Positions 19,812 through 29,664 of a DNA stretch of 63,298 nucleotides are shown in pieces (the stretch's first letter is position 1; each line of letters starts with the position of its first letter). The stretch lies in contig QCNH01000002.1 of the NCBI GenBank assembly GCA_003213275.1, positions 1-63,298 on the forward strand, read 5' to 3'. This DNA comes from Prochlorococcus sp. AG-424-M03 (GTDB lineage Bacteria > Cyanobacteriota > Cyanobacteriia > PCC-6307 > Cyanobiaceae). The position numbers were made by a program, and so were the translations under genes. The notes below the pieces were generated by a model, which did no database searches, was not told the origin of the DNA, and saw nothing but the letters and a program-made list of their open reading frames with translations.

Positions 19812-20885
19812 ATGGCCCTAGTTCCACTAAGACTACTTTTAGATCACGCTGCTGAGAATGGTTACGGTATTCCAGCTTTCAATGTTAATAACCTTGAGCA
19901 AGTTCAAGCAATCATGGAAGCAGCATATGAAACTGATAGTCCTGTAATCCTCCAAGCTTCAAGAGGTGCAAGAAATTATGCAGGAGAAATTTTCCTACGT
20001 CATCTAATCCTTGCTGCTACAGAAACATATCCTAATATTCCAGTGGTAATGCACCAAGACCACGGTAATGAGCCATCAACATGTTATTCAGCAGCAATAA
20101 ACGGTTTCACATCAGTAATGATGGATGGTTCTCTAGAGGCAGATGCAAAAACACCCGCTAGTTACGAATATAATGTTGCAGTTACTAAAAAAGTAGTAGA
20201 TTTTGCTCATTCAGTTGGAGTTAGTGTTGAAGGAGAATTAGGTTGCTTAGGTTCATTAGAAACAGGTAAAGGAGAAGCAGAAGATGGTCATGGATTTGAA
20301 GGTGAACTTTCTACAGATATGCTTTTGACTGATCCTGAAGAAGCTGCAGATTTTGTTGCTAAAACAAAAGTGGATGCATTAGCTATTGCTATAGGTACAA
20401 GTCATGGTGCTTATAAATTCACAAGGAAACCAACAGGAGAAGTTCTTGCAATTAGCAGAATCGCTGAAATTCATAAAGCACTTCCAAATACCCACCTTGT
20501 AATGCATGGATCTAGTTCAGTTCCTCAGGAATGGTTAGATATTATTAACAAATATGGTGGTGAAATTCCTCAAACATACGGCGTTCCTGTTGAAGAAATT
20601 CAAGAGGGAATAAGAAATGGAGTCAGGAAAGTTAACATTGATACTGATAACAGACTTGCTTTCACTGCCGCGGTAAGAGAGGCAGCATTTGCTGACAAGG
20701 CAAACTTTGACCCAAGACATTTCAACAAACCTGCTAGAAAATACATGAAGCAAGTTTGTCTTGACAGATACAAGCAGTTCTGGTGCGAAGGTCAAGCAAG
20801 TAAGATCAAACAAAACAGCACCAATTATTTTGCTGATCTTTACGCTAAAGGTGATTTAGATCCAAAAGTAAAAGCTACTGTTTAA
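19812..20885 (+). CDS. fbaA: class II fructose-bisphosphate aldolase
   Basis: [84 protein letters not shown]. Confidence 0.97.
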   Translation: MALVPLRLLLDHAAENGYGIPAFNVNNLEQVQAIMEAAYETDSPVILQASRGARNYAGEIFLRHLILAATETYPNIPVVMHQDHGNEPSTCYSAAINGFTSVMMDGSLEADAKTPASYEYNVAVTKKVVDFAHSVGVSVEGELGCLGSLETGKGEAEDGHGFEGELSTDMLLTDPEEAADFVAKTKVDALAIAIGTSHGAYKFTRKPTGEVLAISRIAEIHKALPNTHLVMHGSSSVPQEWLDIINKYGGEIPQTYGVPVEEIQEGIRNGVRKVNIDTDNRLAFTAAVREAAFADKANFDPRHFNKPARKYMKQVCLDRYKQFWCEGQASKIKQNSTNYFADLYAKGDLDPKVKATV

Positions 20886-20902
20886 TTTCTTACCAATTTA
20901 AA

Positions 20903-20937
20903 TAAAAAAAGACCTCCAAAATTGGGGGTTTTTTTTA
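20903..20937. terminator. bidirectional Rho-independent terminator between fbaA and purQ
   Basis: aaaaaaagACCTCCaaaattGGGGGTtttttttatt: GC-rich stem, 6-nt loop, T-tract on both strands, convergent genes. Confidence 0.88.
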
Positions 20938-21600
20938 TTTCAATATTAATGATTTTAATGTGTAGAGACCATCTGTCCCACCAATTGTCTCGTCACATGC
21001 TCGCTCTGGATGTGGCATTAAACCTAAAACATTTCCCTTTTCATTAGTTATACCTGCTATATCGAATGAAGATCCATTAGGATTATTCTTATATCTCAAA
21101 GTGATCAATTCATTATCTAAAAGTCTTTTTAAAGTATCTGAATCACAATGATATCTTCCTTCCCCATGCGCTATTGGCAACTTAATAGTTTGTTTTTCAT
21201 CTCCATTATTAAACCAACCTCCTTTTGAAGAAACAATATCCAGTTCAACGTCATCACAGATAAAATTTAGATTTTTATTTGCAACAAGAGCACCAGGCAA
21301 AAACCCTGATTCTGTTAAAATTTGAAACCCATTACAAATTCCTAAAACTCTTTTTCCGCTTTTAACAAACTCATCCAAGGCATTTATTAATGGAGAGAAT
21401 CTCGCAATTGCTCCACATCTTAAATAATCACCATAGCTAAATCCTCCAGGTAAAACTATTGCATCTACATCACTTAAATCTGAAGACTCATGCCACAAAT
21501 ATTTTGTTCTTATGTCTAAACAACCTTCCAGTGCCCATGAAACATCACGATCACAATTAGAACCAGGGAAGACAACAACTCCTACAGTAAAATTATCCAT
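20935..21600 (-). CDS. purQ: phosphoribosylformylglycinamidine synthase subunit PurQ
   Basis: [55 protein letters not shown]. Confidence 0.96.
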   Translation of the reverse strand: MDNFTVGVVVFPGSNCDRDVSWALEGCLDIRTKYLWHESSDLSDVDAIVLPGGFSYGDYLRCGAIARFSPLINALDEFVKSGKRVLGICNGFQILTESGFLPGALVANKNLNFICDDVELDIVSSKGGWFNNGDEKQTIKLPIAHGEGRYHCDSDTLKRLLDNELITLRYKNNPNGSSFDIAGITNEKGNVLGLMPHPERACDETIGGTDGLYTLKSLILK

Positions 21601-21601
21601 C

Positions 21602-21856
21602 TTATAATTTTTCTAATGAATACTCATAATCTTCAATAACAGTATTTGCGAATAACCTATCACACAATAAATCAATTTTTTCTCTTACTTCGGTTTCACC
21701 ATTACCTTCTATTTTTAATTCAATCATTTTTCCTATACGTAATGATTTTATTCCCTCGGCTCCAAGTTTTATCGAAGCAGATTTGGTAGCTTCCCCTGCT
21801 GGATCTAAAACTGAAGGTCTTAGTCTTACAAAAACTTTTACAGAAAACTGGTCCAA
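21602..21856 (-). CDS. purS: phosphoribosylformylglycinamidine synthase subunit PurS
   Basis: [37 protein letters not shown]; directly upstream of purQ. Confidence 0.95.
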   Translation of the reverse strand: MDQFSVKVFVRLRPSVLDPAGEATKSASIKLGAEGIKSLRIGKMIELKIEGNGETEVREKIDLLCDRLFANTVIEDYEYSLEKL

Positions 21857-21953
21857 TTAAAAAATAATTTCTACTAGAAGATTAGTTTAAATTTTAATAA
21901 AAAGTACTCTTGATTAATAAACAAATATTTTTAACTTAAGGTTTTCTGAATTA

Positions 21954-22118
21954 TTAAATGTTTATGTAGCCTTTACCAAAACAAACTAGGCAAGTTCTTC
22001 TTGTATTTTCAGGTGTTTTAAAATTTCCTGCCCCTCCACATTTTGAACATTTGATTTTATCAATTGATATTACATCGTCAAAGATTATTTGTTTTAAAGC
22101 AATTTTTGGATTTTCCAT
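21954..22118 (-). CDS. small zinc-ribbon protein (DnaJ-type CxxCxGxG), 54 aa, absent from ORF track
   Basis: Manual translation MENPKIALKQIIFDDVISIDKIKCSKCGGAGNFKTPENTRRTCLVCFGKGYINI*; two CxxCxGxG-like knuckles. Confidence 0.85.
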   Translation of the reverse strand: MENPKIALKQIIFDDVISIDKIKCSKCGGAGNFKTPENTRRTCLVCFGKGYINI

Positions 22119-22164
22119 TTAAGGCTGTCTACTGTAGTAAGTATCCCGACAGCTAACTATAAAG

Positions 22165-23229
22165 TCAAATTGCTATCTTTGGTTCACTTAAAATCTTAAA
22201 TTTCTCTTTAATTTTTCTATTGAAAGTTTTTATAGATTTTTCATCAAAGGAAATTATCACTAATTCAAGCCCAACATTATCATTTGGTCTCCAACAATTG
22301 TCTGGAGCTTCTTCAAACCAAGTATTAATTTTTTTTCCAACAATTTGTATTTGTAAAGGCAATGATTTGTTTGGTATCCAAATACGACCTTTTATTCGAA
22401 GAATGTTTAATTCATCCAAGATTTTTGACATCTCTTTTTCAAATTCATTTTTTTCAAGGAAATAATTTAATTTAATTGAATCTGATACAAGCTCAACATG
22501 ATTATGATCATGTTCTTCAGTTATAAATTCTTTATAATTCTCTTTTTTAAATTTAAAATCAAATAGGTAATTTAAATCAATTTTGCCATTTTTGGATTTA
22601 AGGACTGGCACAAATGAGTTTAGACTTACCTTGATTTTGTTTTTTACAAAGTCAAATTGATCATCATTTAAGAGGTCTGATCTAGATACTAAAACGATAT
22701 CAGAGACTTCAAGTTGCTCCTCAAAAAGTTCCTCAATAGAGGCGTTATGATCAATTTTATCTGTATCACTATATTGTTTTGTTATTTTATTTAGATCATT
22801 AATTGGAGAACCATTAAGCATTGATTCTCCATTAACGATACCAACAACAACGTCAAGGTAGATGGAAGACCTGATTTCAGGCCAGTTAAGTGCTTGAATT
22901 AAGGGAATTGGTAGTGCCAAGCCACTTGTTTCGATAATTATTGATTCGATAGAAGGATTAAATTCGAGGAGAGCTTTTATTGATGGAACAAAATCATCTT
23001 GAACCGTACAACATAAACATCCATTGTTTAATTCGATTACACATTCGTCTTGAGATTCATCACATTTATCACAACTTTTAAGCAAATCACCGTCAATTCC
23101 AACATCCCCAAATTCATTGATTATTAAACCAAATTTTTTATCACTCTCCTTTAATAAATATCTAAGAAAAGTTGTTTTACCTGATCCAAGAAATCCCGAA
23201 ACTACTATTACTGGTATTTTCTTTTTCAT
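22165..23229 (-). CDS. CobW/COG0523-family GTPase, putative metallochaperone
   Basis: VVSGFLGSGKTTFLRYLL, NEFGDVGIDGDLL, ELNNGCLCCTVQDDF, His-rich EEHDHNHVE. Confidence 0.93.
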   Translation of the reverse strand: MKKKIPVIVVSGFLGSGKTTFLRYLLKESDKKFGLIINEFGDVGIDGDLLKSCDKCDESQDECVIELNNGCLCCTVQDDFVPSIKALLEFNPSIESIIIETSGLALPIPLIQALNWPEIRSSIYLDVVVGIVNGESMLNGSPINDLNKITKQYSDTDKIDHNASIEELFEEQLEVSDIVLVSRSDLLNDDQFDFVKNKIKVSLNSFVPVLKSKNGKIDLNYLFDFKFKKENYKEFITEEHDHNHVELVSDSIKLNYFLEKNEFEKEMSKILDELNILRIKGRIWIPNKSLPLQIQIVGKKINTWFEEAPDNCWRPNDNVGLELVIISFDEKSIKTFNRKIKEKFKILSEPKIAI

Positions 23230-23238
23230 ACTTAGTAA

Positions 23239-23751
23239 TTAACATCCCAAACTGTATTCTGTACTCTCTCCTGTAGAGCTATTTATACCATTAGCAATTG
23301 CACATAATTGTTTTTGTTGTGTACGACTTAGAACAGCATCAGTAAAATCTGCACCATCTATTTTTGCTCCTTCAAAATTACTTTCCATTAATAAAGCATT
23401 TGTGAAGTTAACATCCGAAAGATCTGCGTCTGTAAAGTCGGTTGCATAGGCAAGAGCGTCTCTCAAATTAGCACCAGTAAAGGTTGCATTTTGCAGTTTA
23501 CTATTATTAAATACCGCACCTTCTAAATTACTTTCACTAAAATTAAATCCCTTCAAATCAAACTTAACATATTCGTTGCCGCTTAAATCTTGACCATGCA
23601 TATCTTGCTCTAAATTAAGATCTTGTTGGTTTCTGATCTCAGGAGGTCTTTTAGCCCATGCAGAATTAACGGAATTAAAAAATAATATCCCAACAAATAA
23701 TAGAGTAATTAATCCATTCATTAAAGAGGGAAAGATAATTGATTTAATCAT
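23239..23751 (-). CDS. exported pentapeptide-repeat protein
   Basis: Signal peptide ending SAWA|K; repeats NFSESNLEGAVFNNSKLQNATFTGANLRDALAYATDFTDADLSDVNFTNALL. Confidence 0.9.
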   Translation of the reverse strand: MIKSIIFPSLMNGLITLLFVGILFFNSVNSAWAKRPPEIRNQQDLNLEQDMHGQDLSGNEYVKFDLKGFNFSESNLEGAVFNNSKLQNATFTGANLRDALAYATDFTDADLSDVNFTNALLMESNFEGAKIDGADFTDAVLSRTQQKQLCAIANGINSSTGESTEYSLGC

Positions 23752-23814
23752 AATAAGACTGTATTTTAGAACTTAGGTATTTAAAGTTTGTAAGAGTATC
23801 TTATAGGAAAATAT

Positions 23815-24432
23815 ATGGCAATGTCACTAAAGGTTATTGTTCCTCCTCATCCATTAATAAAACATTGGCTTTCAATATTGCGAGAAAAAAATACTCCAAA
23901 TATTTTGTATTCAACAGGATATGAACAATTAGGCAAATGGCTTACATATGAAGCATTACGGAACTGGTTGCCATATAAAAAAGAAATAATAAATACTAAC
24001 AATGGGGAGGCGGATGGATTTTTTATTAATAATGATTATCCAATAAAAGTTCTCGCAATGTTGCCCGAAGGCTTATCTCTTTGGTTTGGATCTAAAGAAG
24101 TAATTCCTAATTCAACACTCTCATTAGGAGAACTTCCTAAAAGTATTGAATCAAATGAAGGAGTTATATTTTATTCGGAACAAATAACGACAAATTCAAA
24201 AACATTAGAAACTTTAGAAAAATTAAATGAATTAGGAGTTGATTCCAACAGGATTTTATTAATAACTGCTATATGCTCAAATAAAGGATTAAATGAAATT
24301 GCGAAATTATTCCCTAATCAAGTAATTTATACCTCTTGCATAGATGAGGAAGACGATAACACAAAATTATTGGTACCGGGCATTGGGAATCCATTATTGC
24401 GTTTGAGTACTATATTTCATGATAAGAACTAA
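23815..24432 (+). CDS. divergent uracil phosphoribosyltransferase-fold protein
   Basis: VIVPPHPLIKHWLSILREKNTP...LGKWLTYEA...LLVPGIGNPLLRL matches UPRT ends; central PRPP motif lost. Confidence 0.8.
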   Translation: MAMSLKVIVPPHPLIKHWLSILREKNTPNILYSTGYEQLGKWLTYEALRNWLPYKKEIINTNNGEADGFFINNDYPIKVLAMLPEGLSLWFGSKEVIPNSTLSLGELPKSIESNEGVIFYSEQITTNSKTLETLEKLNELGVDSNRILLITAICSNKGLNEIAKLFPNQVIYTSCIDEEDDNTKLLVPGIGNPLLRLSTIFHDKN

Positions 24433-24461
24433 TATATAATGTAGGAGTAAAAATTTTACCA

Positions 24462-24752
24462 ATGTCTGAATACAGAGATTCGTCTTCAAATAATCTTTTA
24501 TCATTAATAAGCGGCGCTTTTATTGGAGCAGCAGGTCTAGCTTGGTGGTTAATATCCGAAGCAGACAAAAGAAAGGAGGAAAAAAAACAAAAAGCAATGA
24601 TGTATTCCTCCAGAATTCAAGATGGCTCTGAAGCGATTGATTCAAATGAAAATATAAATGAAGTTGAAGGAGAGAATCTGGAGAAGAAAGTTGAGCAACT
24701 TAATTCTGCAATTGCTGATGTGAGGAAGCAACTTGAAGAGTTGGGGCAATAG
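24462..24752 (+). CDS. conserved hypothetical protein, one TM segment plus coiled coil
   Basis: LISGAFIGAAGLAWWLISEADKRKEEKKQK; C-terminal heptad-like LEKKVEQLNSAIADVRKQLEEL. Confidence 0.75.
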   Translation: MSEYRDSSSNNLLSLISGAFIGAAGLAWWLISEADKRKEEKKQKAMMYSSRIQDGSEAIDSNENINEVEGENLEKKVEQLNSAIADVRKQLEELGQ

Positions 24753-24775
24753 AATAAAAAAGGTTCTCAAATAAT

Positions 24776-26449
24776 ATGAATAAACTCAGATCATCTGCAA
24801 TTACCCAAGGTGTGCAAAGATCCCCTAACAGATCTATGTTAAGAGCTGTAGGATTTAATGATGAAGATTTTAATAAACCTATTATTGGAGTTGCAAATGG
24901 ATACAGCACCATAACACCATGCAATATAGGTTTAAACAAGTTAGCTCTTAGAGCTGAAGAGTCAATAAGAAGATCTGGTGGGATGCCTCAAATGTTTGGA
25001 ACGATCACAGTAAGTGATGGCATTTCTATGGGAACAGAGGGCATGAAATATTCTTTAGTTTCAAGAGAAGTTATTGCTGATTCAATAGAAACAGCATGTA
25101 ATGCTCAGAGTATGGATGCAGTGCTTGCAATAGGTGGATGTGACAAAAATATGCCCGGCGCGATGATAGCGATTGCAAGAATGAATATTCCCTCAATTTT
25201 CATTTATGGAGGAACAATTAAACCAGGAAAATTGCATGGAGAAGATCTTACTGTTGTTAGTGCATTTGAAGCTGTTGGACAATTAACATCAGGTAAAATT
25301 AATGAAGAAAGGCTAATCCAGGTTGAGAAAAATTGTATTCCTGGTGCTGGCAGCTGTGGAGGGATGTTTACAGCTAATACAATGTCTGCGGTTATTGAAG
25401 TATTAGGTTTAAGTCTTCCTCACAGTTCCACTATGGCTGCTGAAGATCTTGAAAAAGAAATAAGTGCAGATAAAAGTGCTGAGATATTAGTCTCTGCAAT
25501 AGAACAAGATATAAGACCTTTAGACCTAATGACTAAGAAAGCATTTGAAAATGCAATATCAGTAATTATGGCAATAGGAGGATCCACAAATGCGGTATTG
25601 CATATCTTAGCCATTGCAAATACTGCAGGAATAGATATCAACATCAATGATTTCGAGAGGATCAGACAAAAAGTACCCGTTATTTGTGACCTTAAACCGA
25701 GTGGTAAATATGTGACGGTGGATCTTCATAATGCAGGCGGGATCCCACAAGTAATGAAAATACTTTTGAATGCAGGATTAATTCATGGCGAATGCAAAAA
25801 CATTGAAGGTAAGACCATCTCAGAATATTTACAGAATATTCCAGATAAGCCTCCAACGAATCAAAATGTTATTAGAGAAATAGATAACCCTCTTTATAAA
25901 AAAGGGCATCTAGCGATTTTAAAAGGTAACTTAGCAAGAGAAGGTTCCGTAGCGAAAATTAGTGGAGTAAAAAACCCTGTATTAAAAGGTCCAGCAAAGA
26001 TTTTTGAAAGTGAAGAGGATTGTTTAAAGTCGATATTAAATAACGATATTAAAGCTGGTGATGTTGTTGTCATTAGAAACGAAGGCCCTGTAGGAGGACC
26101 AGGCATGAGAGAAATGTTAGCCCCAACATCCGCAATTGTTGGACAAGGGCTTGGAGAGAAGGTAGCTTTAATTACTGATGGCAGATTTAGTGGTGGTACT
26201 TATGGTCTGGTTGTAGGTCACATAGCTCCAGAGGCTGCTGTTGGGGGAAATATTGCTCTAATAAGACAAGGTGATTTAATTACAGTAGATGCTGTAAAAC
26301 AACTAATTGAAGTTGATTTATCTGACGAGGAATTAGAAAAAAGGAAAAAAGATTGGGTAAAACCTACACAAAAATATAAGAGAGGAATACTTTCAAAATA
26401 TTCGAGAATCGTAAGCACATCAAGCTTAGGGGCTGTCACTGATTTATAA
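24776..26449 (+). CDS. ilvD: dihydroxy-acid dehydratase
   Basis: [45 protein letters not shown]. Confidence 0.97.
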   Translation: MNKLRSSAITQGVQRSPNRSMLRAVGFNDEDFNKPIIGVANGYSTITPCNIGLNKLALRAEESIRRSGGMPQMFGTITVSDGISMGTEGMKYSLVSREVIADSIETACNAQSMDAVLAIGGCDKNMPGAMIAIARMNIPSIFIYGGTIKPGKLHGEDLTVVSAFEAVGQLTSGKINEERLIQVEKNCIPGAGSCGGMFTANTMSAVIEVLGLSLPHSSTMAAEDLEKEISADKSAEILVSAIEQDIRPLDLMTKKAFENAISVIMAIGGSTNAVLHILAIANTAGIDININDFERIRQKVPVICDLKPSGKYVTVDLHNAGGIPQVMKILLNAGLIHGECKNIEGKTISEYLQNIPDKPPTNQNVIREIDNPLYKKGHLAILKGNLAREGSVAKISGVKNPVLKGPAKIFESEEDCLKSILNNDIKAGDVVVIRNEGPVGGPGMREMLAPTSAIVGQGLGEKVALITDGRFSGGTYGLVVGHIAPEAAVGGNIALIRQGDLITVDAVKQLIEVDLSDEELEKRKKDWVKPTQKYKRGILSKYSRIVSTSSLGAVTDL

Positions 26450-26470
26450 ATAAGCTCAAAGTTTATTTTC

Positions 26471-26857
26471 TTAATCAATAAAACTCTTTATCCTATTTGC
26501 TAAATTTTCCAATCTAGCGCTGTATTTTGGTGAGTTGCATTTTTTTCCATTATTGCTATCCATCCATAATGTTTTAACTCCACACCATAATATTGGTTCA
26601 TCAGGGAAATTAAGCTTCGAGATAACTAAAACCAACTCTTCATTTGATTTAAAAAGTTCTAATTCAAGATCGTAAATTTCTAATCTTTTACCTTCTTTAT
26701 CTCGACATAAGATATTAACCGTCAAATCAATATCTTCTTCTTCGATTTCATATTCACCATTTATTTTTACGACAGAATGAACAAAAGGTTTATTTGTTAA
26801 ATCTGCTGACTTTGCTATTAAGCTCTCTATATTTTTTGGTGGATTTTCAAATAACAC
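26471..26857 (-). CDS. conserved hypothetical protein
   Basis: 128 aa, overlaps the start-side neighbour by 11 bp, operon-like with the CIA30 gene. Confidence 0.7.
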   Translation of the reverse strand: MLFENPPKNIESLIAKSADLTNKPFVHSVVKINGEYEIEEEDIDLTVNILCRDKEGKRLEIYDLELELFKSNEELVLVISKLNFPDEPILWCGVKTLWMDSNNGKKCNSPKYSARLENLANRIKSFID

Positions 26858-27395
26858 TTATTGATTTAATTAAAACTTTTATAGAACCCTGTTTAAACTC
26901 ATTATTAAGTAATCCATCATCACCGAACTTAGAGTGTAGTAGTTGCAATCTTTTAATTTTAGATGGCTTGAATTTAAATGGGAAACGCACCTTATTTGCT
27001 CTTACTGAAGGTTTTAGTGCACTAAAAGGAATTTGAACATTTGTTGTTCCAAATTTTTTTGTTGGGAATGATTTAATCCACCTTAGACCACCTGGAATAA
27101 ATTCAGTTAGTCCTAATAGATCATCTTCACAAGCAACTGCAAATTTAAAAGTTCTTCCTTGTCCATCTATATTTAATTCAAAGGATGAGTATTCAGATAC
27201 ATTTAAAGAAGGTTTATATATAGACGATCTACAACTAACAAATCCTCCTGCTTTCTCGACAATATACCCCTTTAATAACAAACCAGAATTTGTAATTTCA
27301 CAAAAAGCTGAGCTTGATCCGCCCATAACGGTATCATTTAATGTTTTCCAACCACCGAACTCCTTTTTCTGAAATAATAATTTTTTCTTACTCAT
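26847..27395 (-). CDS. CIA30 family protein (complex I intermediate-associated)
   Basis: WKTLNDTVMGGSSSAFCEITNSGLLLKGYI...GGFVSCRS...YSSFELNIDGQGRTFKFAV. Confidence 0.88.
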   Translation of the reverse strand: MSKKKLLFQKKEFGGWKTLNDTVMGGSSSAFCEITNSGLLLKGYIVEKAGGFVSCRSSIYKPSLNVSEYSSFELNIDGQGRTFKFAVACEDDLLGLTEFIPGGLRWIKSFPTKKFGTTNVQIPFSALKPSVRANKVRFPFKFKPSKIKRLQLLHSKFGDDGLLNNEFKQGSIKVLIKSISVI

Positions 27396-27425
27396 TAAAT
27401 AATTAAAATTTTTATTAGACTTTAA

Positions 27426-28163
27426 CTAAATTTCTAATTCTTTTGCTGATTCTTGATCACAAAATATGGAAATTAGATTATTAGATTTTATTAATTTTGA
27501 TGGTGTTCTATCAGGAGGCTCCTTTTCATCTAATAACCTCTCAAGAGCAATTTTTTTAGAGGCCCCACTAACCAAAAATACTATCTTTGATGAAGCTGAA
27601 AGGACCTTTGGAGTTAATGAAATTCTTTTTAGTCCTTTACCTTCATTAAAAATAACAAAATCATCTACATAATTATTTTTTTGATAAGGAAATAGTGAAG
27701 CTGTATGACCATCGTCACCAAGTCCTAATAAAGTTAAATCAAAAGATGGGGGGTTTGATCCGCATTTTTCAAATAATTTAGAAATAAATTGATTCTTCGT
27801 GGCTTCATCATCAGCCTTCAGATTATTGAAAATTTCATAAAAAAAAGCTTTAGATCCAAAATTAGTTAACAATGAATTTTTTAACATTAACGAGTTACTT
27901 AATTCTGAACTTGGATCAACGCATCTTTCATCTCCTAAAAAGACATCAACCAAATCCCATCTAAGATCTCTATTTGCAAGAAGTTTATAAACAGATTTAG
28001 GAGTTGAACCTCCACTTACACAAAATTTGAATCGGTCTTTCTTTATTAAAGTATGAATAATTTGACTTTCAATAAACTTTAAAACTGCTGATGAAAGTTC
28101 TAACTTGTCTTTGTATATTTTGAGAATATACCCATTTTTAACCTTCTCAATCATTTCATCCAT
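27426..28163 (-). CDS. pgl: 6-phosphogluconolactonase
   Basis: FCVSGGSTPKSVYKLL, VFLGDERCV, LTLLGLGDDGHTASLFP. Confidence 0.94.
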   Translation of the reverse strand: MDEMIEKVKNGYILKIYKDKLELSSAVLKFIESQIIHTLIKKDRFKFCVSGGSTPKSVYKLLANRDLRWDLVDVFLGDERCVDPSSELSNSLMLKNSLLTNFGSKAFFYEIFNNLKADDEATKNQFISKLFEKCGSNPPSFDLTLLGLGDDGHTASLFPYQKNNYVDDFVIFNEGKGLKRISLTPKVLSASSKIVFLVSGASKKIALERLLDEKEPPDRTPSKLIKSNNLISIFCDQESAKELEI

Positions 28164-29569
28164 TCAGTATGAAAACTACCTTCCTCATCAATTCTTTCAT
28201 AAGTATGAGAGCCAAAACAATCTCTCATAGCCTGAACTAGGTTCTGAGGGAGTCTATTTGTTCTATAACTATTCAAATAATCTAAAGTACTAGATAAACA
28301 AGGGACTGGAATACCTGCTTTTGTGGATAAAGAAACTACATTTGCTAAGTTATCTAATCTTGTTGCAATTTCATTATTAAACCAATCATCAAAAATTAAA
28401 TTTTTTAGATTTGGGTCTTTTTTATAAGCGTCCTGAATTTTACTTAATAATTTTGATCTAATTATGCAACCTCCTTTCCATATTTGAGCTATTGATGGCA
28501 TATTCAAACCATAATTATATACAGATGATGCTTCTCTTAAGATATCCATTCCTTGGGCATAGCTGGCTATAGTAGCAAGGACAACAGCATCAAATAAAGG
28601 TTTCATTCCATCTGAAATATCTCCCAAATCAAAATCTTCTATCTTTTTAGCTGGAATAGTTTCTTCAATCTGACTACGTTGATCTTTTAAAGAACTCATT
28701 ACTCTTGCATTTAAAGAAGCATAAATAGTTGGGACTGACACCCCAAGTTCCAAAGCACTTACAACAGTCCATAAGCCAGTTCCTTTTTGACCAGCTTTAT
28801 CCAATATTTTCTCAACGACGTAATTACCAGTCATATCATCTTTAGTATTAAGACAAATCTCTGTTATCTCGACGAGATAAGAAGCTAACTCATTAGTTTT
28901 ATTCCAAATACCAAAAACTTCAGACATCTGTTGACCGTCCATACCTTTGACTCTCTTCATAAGGTCATAAGCTTCTGCGAGTATTTGCTCAATTCCGTAT
29001 TCAATTCCGTTATGAACAGTTTTCACAAAATGTCCTGAACCTCCTGGCCCAACATATGCTACACATGGACCGTCTTCAACTTTGGCAGCCATTTTTGTTA
29101 GTAAGCTTTCTATTGCATCGTAAGAAGCCTTAGTCCCGCCTGGCATCATACTTGGCCCTTCAAGAGCTCCTTTAGCACCCCCCGAGACTCCCATTCCAAT
29201 GTATCCAAAACTTTTACTTTCAAGAGTATTTACCCTTCTTTCTGTATCTTTAAATTGAGAGTTGCCGCCATCTATTAATAAATCGCCTTCCTCAAGGTAT
29301 CCAGAAATATTGTCTATAACAGCATCTGTTGCCGATCCTGCTTTTACCATCATTAAAATCCTTCTGGGTCTTTCAAGCTTATTGACAAAATCCTGAAGAG
29401 TTTCAGCTCCCTCTATATTCTTCCCAAAGCCTCGACCTTGTAAAAATTCTTCAGTTTTTGAATAAGTTCTATTAAAAACTACACTAGAAAATCCATTTCT
29501 TTCTGCGTTAAGAACTAAATTTTCGCCCATAACACCAAGACCTATTAAACCAAAATGCGCCTTGGACAT
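28151..29569 (-). CDS. gnd: 6-phosphogluconate dehydrogenase (decarboxylating)
   Basis: FGLIGLGVMGENLVLNAERNGF, IGMGVSGGAKGALEGPSMMPGG, VGPGGSGHFVKTVHNGIEYG. Confidence 0.97.
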   Translation of the reverse strand: MSKAHFGLIGLGVMGENLVLNAERNGFSSVVFNRTYSKTEEFLQGRGFGKNIEGAETLQDFVNKLERPRRILMMVKAGSATDAVIDNISGYLEEGDLLIDGGNSQFKDTERRVNTLESKSFGYIGMGVSGGAKGALEGPSMMPGGTKASYDAIESLLTKMAAKVEDGPCVAYVGPGGSGHFVKTVHNGIEYGIEQILAEAYDLMKRVKGMDGQQMSEVFGIWNKTNELASYLVEITEICLNTKDDMTGNYVVEKILDKAGQKGTGLWTVVSALELGVSVPTIYASLNARVMSSLKDQRSQIEETIPAKKIEDFDLGDISDGMKPLFDAVVLATIASYAQGMDILREASSVYNYGLNMPSIAQIWKGGCIIRSKLLSKIQDAYKKDPNLKNLIFDDWFNNEIATRLDNLANVVSLSTKAGIPVPCLSSTLDYLNSYRTNRLPQNLVQAMRDCFGSHTYERIDEEGSFHTEWMK

Positions 29570-29664
29570 AAAAAATTAAAAAACTCAATAAATACAGTGT
29601 GCCTGCAACTCAACAAAATTGCTCAAAAAAAACACTTATGTCAGCGAAAAATGATGGAAACGAA

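Noticed and set aside
20535-20813. 92-aa minus-strand ORF opposite class II aldolase
   Set aside because: Antisense to a highly conserved enzyme region; no family match by eye.
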